Virus record (IMG/VR): IMGVR_UViG_3300020411_003196
Span: 1-22,440 of that record
Source: a virus
Direction: 5' to 3' (one strand)
DNA length: 22,440 nt
Below the pieces are notes generated by a model. It saw only the letters and a program-made list of their open reading frames with translations, was not told where the DNA came from and searched no databases. Below are positions 20,779 through 22,440 of the stretch, in pieces. Positions within the stretch are counted from its first letter, which is position 1. Each line of letters opens with the position of its first letter. The position numbers and the translations under genes are program-made.

Positions 20779-22440
20779 TTATGAGACTTTTTGAGGATAA
20801 TAGATCGTTATAGGCTCGTTCTTGCCTTTAACCTTGATGGTTCCTATCTCTTGGAAAGTATATCCAGTTTCCATGGCCTGCTCCATGGTTGATCGAGATA
20901 CGATAGTTTTATATTTTAAATAATCGGCTCTACCTGCAGTGGCCTCAAGCCTTGCTGCAAGGTTGACTGCATCTCCAATAACCGAATAGTCAAATCGGGA
21001 TTCAGAACCCATGTTACCAACAATACAAGTACCGGTGTTAATACCAGTCCCAACATTAATATCAGGCAAGCCGCGGTTTTTATATTCTCTTTTAAGCGCA
21101 TTTATTTCTTCTTCTATTTCACAAGCTGATTTGACTGCCATATGAGCATGATTTTCGCAAGGTAAAGGTGCGTTCCAAAATGCCATAATACAATCTCCCA
21201 TGTACTTATCTATAGTTCCTCCATTGTTAAGAATAATCTTAGTCATCTTATCTAGAAACTCATTAACTAATTCTACTAATCCTTCCGGATCATCTTGTTC
21301 TTTATAATATTCTGATATAGGAGTGAAACCACATATGTCCATAAAGAGGAAAGTCATTTCTTTTCTTTCTCCTCCTAGCTTTAATAATTCAGGATTCTTT
21401 TGTAGTTGTTTAACTAGATCAGGTGAAACATAAGTACCAAATTGTTTTTTGATTTGTTGTCTTAACTTAAATTGCTTATAGAAATTATTAAAGGATGCTT
21501 GGCCAAAAACTATTATAGATAGTAGTAATGAATAGGTCCAATCGAGTAAGAAGAATGAACCACTCCAGGCAGCTGATGATGCAAGCACGGCGCCGCCAGC
21601 AAATCCTAAGAACGCAACCGCACTCAACCACAATGGAAGATAGTAAACAGCTAGAATTATTCCCAGGCCTAGAATTATCGCCTGTAAAATCTCAGCAAAA
21701 TTTGCAATCTGAGGACGAGTTATTGTATCGCCATTCATTATCGTCTGAAGAGCAGAAGCCTGAATCTGATGAGGATACGCAGGACCTTTCGGAGTCGAAA
21801 GAATGGGTTGAATGCCCTCTGCTGTCACGCCAACAATCACTGTTTTCCCCTGCAGATTGGGTAAGGGATCCGAATACTCGATTTGTTCAAACTGATTGGA
21901 AAAATTCATCCAAATAGAACCTGTTGTATCTGTCTTAATAGGTTCATATGGAGGTATCATTAGATCTTGTATTCCTAATTCATTAACTTTCATAGAATAA
22001 GAGATCTTTTGTTGTAATACTCTTATTATCTCCATTGGGAACGAAGGATATAATTGATCATTAACTTGTGTTATTAACGGCATTCTTCTAACTAGATTAT
22101 CAACCTCAACAGTGCTATTAACCATCCCTACGCCATCAGAGGCGGACTCTAGTGACGGAATATTAGTGACCAGATTAGAATATTCATATGCAAAGTTATA
22201 TGGATCTCCTTCACCTAAAACGGCTGTACCAACATATGGTGCTACATCAGATCTTCCTTTTGATGAAGGTACTTGTGATAAAACTATACCGTTACCTTTA
22301 ATCCACGAGGCAAATACTTCATCACCTCCGAATCTATCTGCTTCAGGATACATTACAGTAATTCCAATTATACCAGCATTTGCATTTCTTAAATCAGAAA
22401 TCATTTGGGCAAAGTATTGTCTTGGCCACGGCCATTGACC
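20779..22440 (-). CDS. CHASE2-domain class III adenylate/guanylate cyclase, 5' end outside the window
   Basis: The frame is open through the right edge, giving at least 553 residues. GQWPWPRQYFAQMISDLRNA precedes the first ATG in frame (22404), so the true start lies outside. The order is CHASE2 sensor (VMYPEADRFGGDEVF, VEVDNLVRRMPLI, QGKTVIVG), three membrane helices (ILQAIILGLGIILAVYYLPL and on), a short linker (FGTYVSPDLVKQL) and a class III catalytic domain. Catalytic residues are present: metal Asp in FMDICGFT, second Asp in KYMGDCIMAF, purine-selecting Lys in DKYMGD, Ser in DYSVIGD, and Asn/Arg in NLAARLE. Lys with Ser/Thr favours ATP and cAMP. The protein would sit in the inner membrane. 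It reads toward P4 with no clear terminator. Confidence 0.93.
   Translation of the reverse strand, partial: GQWPWPRQYFAQMISDLRNANAGIIGITVMYPEADRFGGDEVFASWIKGNGIVLSQVPSSKGRSDVAPYVGTAVLGEGDPYNFAYEYSNLVTNIPSLESASDGVGMVNSTVEVDNLVRRMPLITQVNDQLYPSFPMEIIRVLQQKISYSMKVNELGIQDLMIPPYEPIKTDTTGSIWMNFSNQFEQIEYSDPLPNLQGKTVIVGVTAEGIQPILSTPKGPAYPHQIQASALQTIMNGDTITRPQIANFAEILQAIILGLGIILAVYYLPLWLSAVAFLGFAGGAVLASSAAWSGSFFLLDWTYSLLLSIIVFGQASFNNFYKQFKLRQQIKKQFGTYVSPDLVKQLQKNPELLKLGGERKEMTFLFMDICGFTPISEYYKEQDDPEGLVELVNEFLDKMTKIILNNGGTIDKYMGDCIMAFWNAPLPCENHAHMAVKSACEIEEEINALKREYKNRGLPDINVGTGINTGTCIVGNMGSESRFDYSVIGDAVNLAARLEATAGRADYLKYKTIVSRSTMEQAMETGYTFQEIGTIKVKGKNEPITIYYPQKVS

Noticed and set aside
21528-21917. 129-codon plus-strand frame inside the cyclase gene
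   Set aside because: Antisense to the cyclase membrane and CHASE2 region; composition is typical of a shadow frame.
1-22440. CRISPR array, insertion sequence, integrase or attachment site
   Set aside because: No regularly spaced direct repeats, transposase motifs or integrase-like protein were seen on either strand.
20779-22440. Cyclase as a Pycsar-type defence cyclase
   Set aside because: Pycsar cyclases work with an adjacent effector and lack a CHASE2 sensor; no effector gene is visible here.

Overview
The window is a piece of an AT-rich T4-type myovirus genome. The gene set (baseplate gp6, gp25, gp5, gp27, gp53, gp48; head-completion gp4; gp26/gp51; gp32, gp59, gp33) and the many short unrecognised genes fit a marine T4-like phage of the cyanophage/pelagiphage kind. 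The host cannot be fixed from the sequence: no photosynthesis gene or tRNA is visible.

Layout. (1) 1-9130, minus strand: a late baseplate operon read leftwards, gp48 - gp53 - gp27 - gp5 - unknown virion protein - gp25 - gp6 - large wedge protein (cut by the window edge). It starts at a late promoter (9167-9174), with a second one before gp25. (2) 9143-14049, plus strand: a divergent late operon, gp4 - gp2-like - tail-tube-fold protein - gp26 with a gp51-like extension in the -1 frame - small membrane protein - tape-measure-like protein. (3) 14052-14077: a bidirectional terminator between the converging blocks. (4) 14188-20661, minus strand: replication and transcription genes (gp32, gp59, a small UDG-like protein, gp33) and a run of small, tightly coupled genes of mostly unknown function. 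These are served by four near-identical sigma70-type promoters (TTTACA - 17 nt - TATAAT, always preceded by GTGG). (5) 20779-22440, minus strand: the C-terminal 553 codons of a CHASE2-type class III nucleotide cyclase with three membrane segments, a protein not expected in a T4-like genome.

How it fits together. The leftward genes of block 4 look like early/middle functions transcribed by host sigma70 polymerase. One product, gp33, is the coactivator that with a gp55-type sigma factor would switch on the TATAAATA late promoters controlling blocks 1 and 2. The most interesting points are the phage-borne CHASE2 cyclase with an apparently complete active site, a candidate -1 programmed frameshift (seven T) joining gp26 to a gp51-like domain just before the tape measure, a GC-rich 12-bp stem-loop before an unknown 385-aa gene, and the repeated promoter modules that overlap coding ends.
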